From assembly GCF_905220565.1 (NCBI RefSeq), contig NC_059406.1, positions 816,001-880,000 on the forward strand: 64,000 nucleotides of DNA, read 5' to 3'. Source of the stretch: Melitaea cinxia (taxonomy: Eukaryota; Arthropoda; Insecta; Lepidoptera; Nymphalidae). A program made the position numbers and the translations under genes. Positions within the stretch are counted from its first letter, which is position 1, and the number at the start of each line of letters is the position of its first letter. Under the pieces are notes generated by a model, which was not told the DNA's origin, searched no databases, and saw nothing but the letters and a program-made list of their open reading frames with translations. Positions 56,116-64,000 of this stretch are shown in pieces.

Positions 56116-56439
56116 ACGGTTCTCCACGTAGGCGAAGATTCAGAGCAGAAGGCTCTACTGCCATACAAATGATATGACTTCTCAAACTATAGGTATAGAT
56201 AAATAATAATAAGTCGCACTTACTGAAAATTTAGAAAATTTTTGAAGTGTTATTTAAAAAATATTTTTAAAGTAATTGTAGGGCTCAGTAACATTCGTTC
56301 ACATAAAGGTAAAGATCAAGTTGAAAAAAAAAATTTAAAAAACGTATTAAATATTGTATATTCTGTGGAATTTTTATTTATTTTATATTGTCGTTATTTT
56401 GCAAGTCGTTTCTTACTGCAAAACCAAATTTAAATTAAG
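56116..56439. other. Unassigned stretch
   Basis: TACGGTTCTCCACGTAGGCG follows the LINE tail, then A/T-rich DNA. Confidence 0.4.
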
Positions 56440-56521
56440 TCATCATCATCATCATAATCACATCAGCTTAATACAGTCCACTGCTGGACATAGGCCTCCA
56501 TAAGTTCGCGCCAAAAATGGC
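56440..56521 (-). mobile_element. SINE-N 3' end with (ATG)n tail
   Basis: CATCATCATCATCAT run, AATACAGTCCACTGCTGGAC, ATAGGCCTCCATAAGTTCGC. Truncated after 80 bp. Confidence 0.8.
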
Positions 56522-56967
56522 CATAATTAAATTTAGTACACGTACTTAAAACCAAGGAATGCTCTTTGACTCATAAAATCAGGTGAATTTTAAAAATTTC
56601 CTGCACAGAGTCTAAAATAGGTAATGGAAGTTACTATAGAAAACCACACACCTAGTTTGAACGTACACCTATATTTTCATCTCCAATCTCGAAGTTCCCT
56701 CCAACATCAATCGTTTTGTAAAGTAATTAAAAATGGCTACCCCGTTTCACTCGGACCTCCTCAAACTTTTCGTTGTAAAACTTAAGACCTAAATTGGTTT
56801 TTGGTACAGGAACAAGATTAATGAAATAACTGCTCTCGGAATGAATGGAGGTTTTTGAACGTTCCTGAAAAGAACTTGAAAAGAACCAGTAAAATTGAAA
56901 AAGGATTTAGTTGCGCAGTAGTCAGAGCAGGTGAATGTTACGACAGAAGTATCGGGTGTGGTAATTT
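56522..56967. other. Unassigned stretch
   Basis: No repeat recognised. A small AAAAGAACTTG/AAAAGAACC duplication near 56870. Confidence 0.35.
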
Positions 56968-57020
56968 TAACCGACTTTAAAAAAAGGAGGAGATTCTACA
57001 GAAGATTTTTAATGGGTGCA
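56968..57020 (+). repeat. Repeat G end
   Basis: AACCGACTTTAAAAAAAGGA and GGAGATTCTACAG; then GGGTGCACTGATTTTGATGA in family order. Truncated. Confidence 0.6.
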
Positions 57021-57184
57021 CTGATTTTGATGAATATTTTTATATATCAAAATTGGTGCTTATATATATGTGGTAGTTTGTTGCACTTATACCTAATATG
57101 TATTGTAATAGTATAGACTGATCATGTAAATTGAATTTATAATAAATGAATAAATTGTTTCTTCTTTTTTTAAGAACAATTTTT

Positions 57185-57365
57185 TTATTCTAAATTTAAA
57201 AAAATACAAATAACTATTCTCAAATAAGTTTCAAAAGCACATTCGAATCGTCATTGTACAAATCAAAATTTTAATTATTGCTAAAAGTAAAGTTACTACC
57301 GATTCGAAATGTAGATTCTGCAAAGGAGAATCGAAAGATCGCAAGAAACTACAGAAATCTTTTAA
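57185..57365 (-). repeat. Repeat L copy
   Basis: AAAAGCACATTCGAATCGTC, TACTACCGATTCGAAATGTA, GATTCTGCAAAGGAGAATCG and GCAAGAAACTACAG; reverse of 10092-10265. Confidence 0.65.
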
Positions 57366-57377
57366 TAAAATCTTCCA

Positions 57378-57545
57378 CGTAATATAGCGTCACTAAATCC
57401 ACATATTTTTATTGTTAATGTAATCCTGCACCGAATAATAAGCTATTATTTTTTTAAATACGAACTTTAAATGTACTCACAGGCAATCATTTGTGGGATT
57501 TTATTATTCATGCGAATACCATAACCCAGAAAGGAGAAGTTTGCT
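57378..57545 (+). repeat. Repeat R copy 1
   Basis: AGCGTCACTAAATCCACATA, ATCCTGCACCGAATAATAAG and TTTGTGGGATTTTATTATTC. Matches 59963-60118 in the same order and orientation. Confidence 0.7.
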
Positions 57546-57662
57546 TTACGCAGTCGGAAACTTGGAGTTACAATTTTGTTGTTCCTTTTCGTGTTTATGT
57601 TGCTATTATTACTATTTGAACAAAACAATCGATATTTTTGTCTAATATCTAATATATAAATA

Positions 57663-57918
57663 TCTAATATATAAAATTCTCGTGTCGCGGTGTTTATAGT
57701 TATACTCCTCAGAAACGGCTTGACTGATTCTAATGAAATTTTGTGTGCATATTGGGTATTTTTCATCCCCCTAAATGTTAAGGGTAGTCCACCCCTAATT
57801 TTTTTTTAATATATTTTGATAATTTGTTTTATTTTACTATGATTTAGCATCAAAAAATACATACAACCCTAAATTTTCATAATATATATGGCAAAACAAC
57901 GTTTGCTGGGTTAGCTAG
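57663..57918 (+). mobile_element. Helitron-B, complete non-autonomous copy
   Basis: TCTAATATATAAAATTCTCG after A, core CGGCTTGACTGATTCTAATG, end CGTTTGCTGGGTTAGCTAG before T. An extra TCTAATATATAAA just upstream (57648) suggests a duplicated 5' end. Confidence 0.88.
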
Positions 57919-59540
57919 TATTGTTATAAATATATTTCGACGCTACATTAATATGTCAACCTTATGAAAAACTTCCCGCAGGGAGAGTCGAGCTCCAAGA
58001 TGCCGCGAATAGCTCTTTTTTTACATAATCAATGATGTCGTATTAATTTTAATTTTGTATTGTCAATTTTAATTTTATCGTAGATATCTTTTTAAATTTT
58101 ACTTATTTATGTTGTTTTTTTTTTATTTTATTCTATATTACTATATTGTAATAATTTTATTTTCATTGATTAAATCTATGTGTGTCTATTTTACGTGTTT
58201 TTGTAATTAAATATTCTCAAGTGAGCTGTGTGGCCTATAACTGAGGTAACACTCAATTGTTTGTACCCTGTGTTGTTGGTTATTGTAAATTTTTTAGTGT
58301 CTACCTTGTTGGCACATTATTATAAATATATAAATACAGACTCAATATATGTAGCATTCCCCCCCCCCTAACAGACCGCAAGACAACTATAATGTGTAAT
58401 ACTCATAATTCAGTATTCTTTTATTCAAACTCGACATCATAATCTAATCTTATTTGAAAAATTCCTAATGCTAAATAATATGTGTATATAGCGTATTCCT
58501 AATGCTAAATTAAAAATAATTTAGCATTAGCAATACACGTTCAAATCTTTGAACTTATGGGACAAGTTACGTTGACGTACTTACACTGTAATGAAAGCCA
58601 GTAAGATAGAAAAATCTATAGATAATTGTCTGTACAGCGACCTTGTTGTTTCAGGCTTCATTTAAGGTAAACATTGTCGAAAGATAAAAATATAACGACC
58701 ATAAGTAAACTTAGTATTCGACACGAAATCAAAATAAATCTCTGTCTCTATAATTTTTTATCTAATAAACAAATATAATGAATGATGTTTGGTTAAAAAT
58801 ACGACGCGATACTTTGTCAAAATTATACTTTATGTGAATTATTTTTGACAATTATATTACGTCACTTTATTGTTCAAGCTTTGGATATTATAATTCTTTT
58901 TATGACGAGAGTTTTTAAATTTTACTGTTAAAAATACTGAGCATTTTTTATAAGTATGTTATTTATCATCAGATATATCAATATACATATGTATATTATA
59001 TAAGTACGTAAATTAAAAAGTTGACCTTGTATATTTAATAAATGGCATACATTTTCATTAATATTTTTTGTCGAAGTTTGAAAAATTAGCCATTTTATGC
59101 GAAAACTTAATAAAAATTAAAAAATTAATTTATCAAACGATATGCATAGAAATTAGCGTTAATTTATGTCGAGTTGTATGAATAAATCTGAAAGTTTCGC
59201 GAACTCGCCGCGTTAACGAATCAAACTTTTGATTGAAATGAATTTGAAATTTTGTATGAAATTGTATTTTATTTTTTTTTAATTTTTGGTAGCGCGAAAA
59301 CTATACAAATATTATACGAGAGTTTTTTCTCCGTTTTTTTTTCTCGGGGCTTACATTTGGGATATTACTTTAATTCATTTATTGTAATATTTCATAAAGC
59401 CGGGGATAAAATAGAAAGGTAATATCCAATAATATATACATAATATTCATTAAATATTGTGACTAAGTTAAGATTGCTGGATAACACTGATGGGTAGATT
59501 ACCTAAGCTTGTGATGTACTTAATGCTTAGATGTATTTTT
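57919..59540. other. Unassigned A/T-rich stretch
   Basis: C9 run near 58364; ATGCTAAAT repeats near 58468-58525 (TTCCTAATGCTAAAT twice). No gene or dispersed repeat recognised in 1.6 kb. Confidence 0.35.
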
Positions 59541-59660
59541 AACCGACTTCCAAAAAAGGAGGAGGTTCTTAATTCGTCTGTATTTTCTTATGTATGTTAC
59601 ATCAGAACTTTTTACTGAGTGGACCAATTTCGATGATCTTTTTTTTAATTGAAACCGATC
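59541..59660 (+). repeat. Repeat G, first 120 bp
   Basis: AACCGACTTCCAAAAAAGGA, GGAGGTTCTTAATTCGTCTG, TTTTTACTGAGTGGACCAAT. Well conserved, truncated. Confidence 0.75.
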
Positions 59661-59761
59661 GAACCGGTTAAGAATACAATCCACAGTTACTCTATAAACA
59701 AATATATAATTATTGTTTCATACTAATTTGGTAATTTTTTTTTTTTGCATAAAAATTTGAC

Positions 59762-59945
59762 GATGCGTTAGCGCAGCGGTAATAGCACTGGCTGTTGCGC
59801 TTGCGGTCGCGGGTTCGATTCCTGCTCACGACAGACATATGTATCGACTATATAGGTATTAGTCATTGTCTGGGCGTTATGTTTGTGTATTGTATGTTTC
59901 CGGACCCCCAACACAGGAGAAAATCCTACTGGGGGCCGTTGAGTA
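59762..59945 (+). mobile_element. tRNA-derived SINE with a different tail
   Basis: Box A-like GCGTTAGCGCAGCGG, box B GGTTCGATTCC (about 59812-59822), SINE-M-like GACAGACATATGTATCGAC, then a distinct tail with CCCCCAACACAGGA and TCCTACTGGGGGCC, which can fold into a hairpin. It ends near repeat R. Confidence 0.75.
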
Positions 59946-59962
59946 TGAAGCGTTTGTTAATT

Positions 59963-60118
59963 AAAAATAAAGCGTCACTAAGTCCACACATCTCTATCAT
60001 CTTTTTAATCCTGCACCGAATAATAAGCTTTAAGCTATAAATTTCTTTTTAATGCAAAAAAAAATTATCCTCAGACAATATCAATATCGTTTGTGGAATT
60101 TTATTATAAATGTGAATA
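59963..60118 (+). repeat. Repeat R copy 2
   Basis: AGCGTCACTAAGTCCACACA, TTAATCCTGCACCGAATAAT, TCGTTTGTGGAATTTTATTA. Confidence 0.7.
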
Positions 60119-60842
60119 TCAGGCAACCAGCTTAACAGTTTTTATGTCAATTCGTCAATGATATCTACATCATCATTTCATCATCATCATTTCATGGCTG
60201 CGTTCTGTAACACTTTTTATAGGATTAATTCGATTTAGGATAGTTTTGCAGCTTCTGCGACGTATGGTGGGTGTCATGAGAAGTTGGAATGAAAGATAGT
60301 GGTTACGTTTGCGATCGCCAAATCACAGGCATGTTAAATTATGGAGCACTGTTCTTGTATTCAAATCGTCATATACATAAGTTTTTTCATTAATCAATGG
60401 TATTCATATAGCATTTTTAAAACACATTGTCCTAGATAGGCTATAATTTCGTGAATATTATAGTATTCAACTCTAAAATTAAAATCATTCGTCACTTAAA
60501 ATGTATTTCCAAAAACGTATTAAATAATCTGTTTGTTAGTTTTAGACATTTTTAGCAAACAAATTCCGTCTCTACCTACATAATATACAACGCGTTTATA
60601 AAGTAAACAAAGCCAATATAATCTGTTCGAAACTCGCTACAGCGGCACGAATTCGCTAACTGACGTTAAAATTTCGAACATAAAAATGTTTATTTAAAAA
60701 TATTTGTTTTTTATTACTAACGAAATTTATAAAAAATGTGAGAGCGATTTTGATTAAATGGGAACAGATGATAAAAAGTTTGTTAACGTGTATCACGCGT
60801 AACTACAACTTTCAAATAGGTATATTTTTTTTTTCTTTACAA

Positions 60843-60894
60843 GATTGAATGAAAGGATTGAAAAGGGCTTCCTCTCCAATCCTTTCATTCAATC
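60843..60894. repeat. Perfect 18-bp hairpin
   Basis: GATTGAATGAAAGGATTG (60843-60860) and CAATCCTTTCATTCAATC (60877-60894) around a 16-nt loop, close to the midpoint (about 60820) of the larger inverted repeat. Confidence 0.92.
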
Positions 60895-61041
60895 CTCAGC
60901 AGTTTTCATTTTTGTCACCAACGATAGATCACCTAAAAGTGGGTGCTGTTGATAATAGAAAAACTTAAAAATGAGTTTAATTCAAAATTATTATTTAATG
61001 AATTAAAATGAAGGATCTTGAAGACTTCATCACCACTTTTA

Positions 61042-61212
61042 AAAATGGCGTGAACTCGTAGATTTTGCCCATAGAACCGAACCACCACCGAAGACGCTGC
61101 TGCCCGTCTTTGGCATGTGTATTTCAAAGCCCGCTGTTGGGTGGTTATCCCGCCATCGGTCGTCTTTTTAAGTTCCAAGGTGGTAGTGCAGCTGTGTTGT
61201 TCATATCTTATG
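61042..61212 (-). mobile_element. SINE-N fragment inside the inverted repeat
   Basis: ATGGCGTGAACTCGTAGATT, CGAAGACGCTGCTGCCCGTC, GGGTGGTTATCCCGCCATCG and AAGTTCCAAGGTGGTAGTGC. Both ends missing, internal deletion of the AACCCGCC part. A G9-type run follows at about 61222. Confidence 0.82.
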
Positions 61213-61720
61213 TGAAAGAAAGGGGGGGGGGACACGGCAATGCAGCAGTGAATGTTAAATAAGCTGTTATTGAAAATCCAAATACAAGAACAGTGCTTCA
61301 TACTTTACCGTTAACGTGATTTAGCGATCGCAAATGTAACGACTATCTTCCATTCCAACTTCTCATGACACCATACATCACAGAAGCTGCAAAACTATCC
61401 TCAATCGAATTAATCCTATCAAAAGTGTTACAGAATGCAGCCATAAAACATATTTTGGAATTGAGCTTCCGTTATTGGAGCTTAAATTTTAAAACAGCTT
61501 CTCCGTAATTCGGAATAATTTATTACTAGTACGAGCCCCGCTGGTAATGGCTCCGCACTGCAACGCGACAAAGACGAGCGAGTAGTAAATTAATTTATAC
61601 AATAGCTTGTGGTGCGAGTGGTAGCGATAAATATCGAATTGTACCGTATACGTTATTAAAATCCATCAATAAAATTCTAATCATCTCTTTATTTAGACAA
61701 TATTTGACATTGTCATTTGT

Positions 61721-61760
61721 CTTACAGAAGATCACAGCTAAATAATATGTGTTGTGAGCC

Positions 61761-61797
<37 letters not shown>

Positions 61798-61952
61798 TGT
61801 GTGTGTGTGTGTGTGTCTGTGTGTGTGTGTTAAGATGACCGTAGCTCCAGGTGGGGATTGAGGGTAGGTGGAGGTGAGGTAGGTGCGATGCTTCTGGTGT
61901 TGCAAGTGTAAATCGTACGCTTGTTTGCCGACCTAGTGGTAAAAAAATACTA
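61721..61952 (+). repeat. Repeat P with embedded (GT)n
   Basis: CTTACAGAAGATCACAGCTA and TAATA, then about 66 bp of GT repeats with two TCT interruptions (61764-61829), then GATGCTTCTGGTGTTGCAAG and CGCTTGTTTGCCGACCTAGT. The poly-His/Thr minus frame across the GT run is an artefact. Confidence 0.85.
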
Positions 61953-61960
61953 GCCCGTTG

Positions 61961-62042
61961 GCTCAATTTGCAGTGACCTTGCTTACTGCTCCAGGGGTTG
62001 TTGATACCAGCCCCATTTCGAATCCAGATCTGGTATATATAT
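61961..62042 (+). mobile_element. tRNA-like SINE head, third type
   Basis: GCCCGTTGGCTCAATTTGCA (box A region) and a weak box B TTTCGAATCC. Differs from SINE-M; body unrecognised. Starts directly after repeat P. Confidence 0.4.
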
Positions 62043-62227
62043 ATTTATACAAAAAAACAGATGCTTTTAATTCAGTCGGCTTTTACCTACAATACGAGCT
62101 TTAAGTTTTTTAGGTACAGACTTCAGTTTGTTGAAGATAAAAACATATTGTAAGTCTGTAACAAATCGCATTGGAACAACGAGGAAGATTAAGTAAGGCT
62201 CTCCAATAATACAAAGGGGCCGCCTTT

Positions 62228-62502
62228 TTTTATATCACTAGGACGGCAAACAAGCGTACAGCTCATCTGATGGTAAGAGATTACCGTAGCTTATAGACAC
62301 CTGCAACACCAGAAGCATCGCAAGCGCGTTGACCAAATCCCCAATCCCCCCCAGGAGCTCTGGTCACCTTACTCACCAACAGGAACACAATACTTGAAAA
62401 CAGTATTATTTAGCTGTGATCTTTTGTAAGGTCGAGGTACTACCCCAGTCGGGCTGCTCCATATTTTGAGCAGGAAATTCCTGCTGTGCCCTACCTCAGT
62501 TA
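62228..62502 (-). repeat. Repeat P, full length with 8-bp target duplication
   Basis: CCGCCTTT at 62220-62227 and 62503-62510. Minus strand runs from CTGAGGTAGGGCACAGCAGG to TGATATAAAAAAA, the A-rich end being 3'. It matches 50219-50503 including the unusual ATATGGAGC and GAAAACAGTATT variants. Confidence 0.88.
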
Positions 62503-62655
62503 CCGCCTTTGTCCAGTTACGTATTATTATATTCATTATACCAGACATCCATCACAATATTACCCTAGGTATTTACAATAACCTACTTTAACTATATACA
62601 AATTATTTTAGCTGTAAGGCGCATGCATGATATGGGTGAAATTACTGGGCGATTA

Positions 62656-62996
62656 CTGAAGTACTGTGTGGCTACGGTACTAAAGAATATAGCCACCCCC
62701 TCTCTTCCCGTGGGTGTCGTAAGAGGCGACTAAGTGATAAGACAGTTCCACTACTACCTTGGAACCTAAAAAGCCGACCGGTGGCGGGATAACCATCCAA
62801 CTACTGGCTTTGAAATATACAAGCTGAAGACGGGCAGCAGCGTCTTCGGTGCGCCAAAGCCAGCCCTGCGGTCACCAACCCGCCTGCCCAGCGTGGTGAC
62901 TATGGGCAAAACACATGAGTTCACGCCATTTTTGGGGTAGACTTGTGGAGGCCTATGTCCAGCAGTGGACTGTGATAGGCTGTAATGATGATGATG
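62656..62996 (+). mobile_element. SINE-N, full length with 15-bp target duplication
   Basis: ATTACTGGGCGATTA is present at 62641-62655 and 62997-63011. The body runs from TACTGTGTGGCTACGGTACT through ACCGGTGGCGGGATAACCAT and GGCCTATGTCCAGCAGTGG to a (GAT)n tail. The perfect duplication suggests a fairly recent insertion. Confidence 0.95.
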
Positions 62997-63011
62997 ATTA
63001 CTGGGCGATTA

Positions 63012-64000
63012 TCAGCCTAACTTGAGTACAGCAGCAGCGCAAAAAAAATATGTATACTCGTATATTATGTTTGATTACATGAATACCAACAGGAGTGCTA
63101 TTTTATTTTTCATCCAGACAATTATAAATTCAACAGGGAAATGACGCAAGCATTCTTGCCAACATTTAACGAGTAAATGTTTTTTATTAATTATATCAGT
63201 TTTGTGGCAATGTATATTTACAGTGATGTTTTAAATCACATTTGATTACTTTGGTAGCATTTCTCAACTTGACAGGCTAAAGTATACAGTATATAAGGCC
63301 TACTAGACAATAAAATACATAGCCAAGCCGAAACCATTCAGTAAAACATTTTACACACGTACACATACTCGTACGTACTCGTTTATTACGGTGTGTAGGT
63401 ATTTTTGTACAACAAAAAGGTAATATATTTAATAAAAAAAGCGCTACAAAGAGGCCGAAAGCGCTAACAATGGAGCCAGCCGCGGTATTGCAGTGAAAAG
63501 GTCCCGTGGTAATGGGATTATGTATCTAGCGGTTCTAATTAATTGCCATTGTGAAGCGAACAAATCCCTAAAACTGAGATGATTAATTCGTCACATATAT
63601 ATTGTAATTTCATCAGTTTTCAGTTAAATTGTGTTCTCATTTAGATGTTGTACATTTAAATAGGTTACTATTATATATTTTGAATTTTGAAAATGAAAAA
63701 ATGAGGAAAAATAATAATTTATTTTTGGCATACACGCGCGTGTTGTGTGTGTGTGTGTGTGTTTGTCTATTCCTAAGTTAGGAAACTTAATGAATTTGAT
63801 TTTTAGAAAGGCAGGCTTTTTTCTTCTTATTAATGTACATGTCTAAATAGAAAGCAGAGTCAACGCCAAATGCAGCAATTGGTTAGTTAAATCTATATGT
63901 TATTTTAACTATTACTCAAAAACTCCTCTGATGAATCACAAAATATACCAATAGCATTCAGTGACCTTTCACATGCATATACGGAAATGCCACGCCAACA
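63012..64000. other. Repeat-poor right end, with GT tract
   Basis: 63430-63600 is GC-richer and complex (GCGCTACAAAGAGGCCGAAA, GGAGCCAGCCGCGGTATTG, CTAATTAATTGCCATTG), without frame or repeat. ACACGCGCGTGT palindrome and a (GT)10 run at about 63733-63762. No gene recognised. Confidence 0.4.

Larger units (their letters stand above)
60191..61447. repeat. Large inverted-repeat structure
   Basis: 60191-60368 and 61272-61447 are inverted copies of about 177 bp at roughly 85-90% identity; landmarks CGATTTAGGATAGTTTTGCA / TGCAAAACTATCCTCAATCG and GAGAAGTTGGAATG / CATTCCAACTTCTC. The ~900 bp spacer holds a SINE-N fragment and a perfect hairpin near its centre. No coding. Possibly a foldback or long-TIR element. 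Confidence 0.8.

Noticed and set aside
61595..61966. 123-codon minus-strand ORF with a His/Thr repeat
   Set aside because: It is only the translation of the GT microsatellite inside repeat P.

Overview
The window is about 64 kb of AT-rich, gene-poor DNA packed with transposable-element debris. It looks like an intergenic or large-intron segment of a butterfly or moth, probably a nymphalid. This is inferred from recognisable repeats: tRNA-headed SINEs of the Metulj type, short Helitrons ending in CTAG next to GGGTCAG or CGCGGGC, and the ACCGACTTC...GGAGGAGG repeat. No intact host gene, rRNA or genuine tRNA gene was found. The only long open frames (51.9-55.9 kb) belong to one decayed non-LTR retrotransposon.

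Family labels used below. Helitron-A: long, with 282-284 bp internal units. Helitron-B: starts TCTAATATATAAAATTC, ends GGGTCAGCTAG. Helitron-C: starts near ATACAAATAAATAAAAT. SINE-M: Metulj-like, tRNA head, about 340 bp. SINE-N: about 325-340 bp, contains GCCACCCCCTCTCTTCCCGT. Repeat P: starts CTGAGGTAGGGCACAGCAGG, A-rich 3' end. Repeat G: ACCGACTTC...GGAGGAGG at one end, GTTTGCGAGCAAACACAATT at the other. Repeat F: GTGAATGCGTGACGAGAGCG. Repeat L: ATCGGTGGTAGC...ACGATTCGAAG. Repeat R: AGCGTCACTAARTCCACA. The labels are mine; database names were not checked.

Layout. 0-5 kb: a 1155 bp foldback element with 317 bp arms, then three Helitron-A units, one of which cuts a SINE. 5-22 kb: a (TA)30 array, then alternating G, P, L, SINE and Helitron fragments, with two small DNA-transposon MITEs (13.7 and 22.2 kb). 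22-33 kb: SINE-N, SINE-M and the C-terminal end of the LINE whose 3' tail both SINEs share. 34-35 kb: an LTR-like promoter and primer-site module and a 45-codon ORF. 38.6 kb: the last 60 or so codons of a Helitron helicase. 40-51 kb: SINEs split by a MITE and by a LINE end, plus repeat-poor patches that may be regulatory. 51.9-56.1 kb: the Jockey/CR1-type LINE. 56-64 kb: more fragments, a second inverted-repeat structure (60.2-61.4 kb), and a SINE-N insertion with a 15 bp target-site duplication.

No set of genes here forms a pathway. The functional logic is that of mobile elements: the LINE lineage represented at 29.1 kb is the plausible mobiliser of SINE-M and SINE-N, and the helicase relic at 38.6 kb is the kind of protein needed to mobilise the short Helitrons. 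No previously undescribed system could be demonstrated; the best leads are the two foldback structures, the LTR/ORF module and the repeat-free islands.
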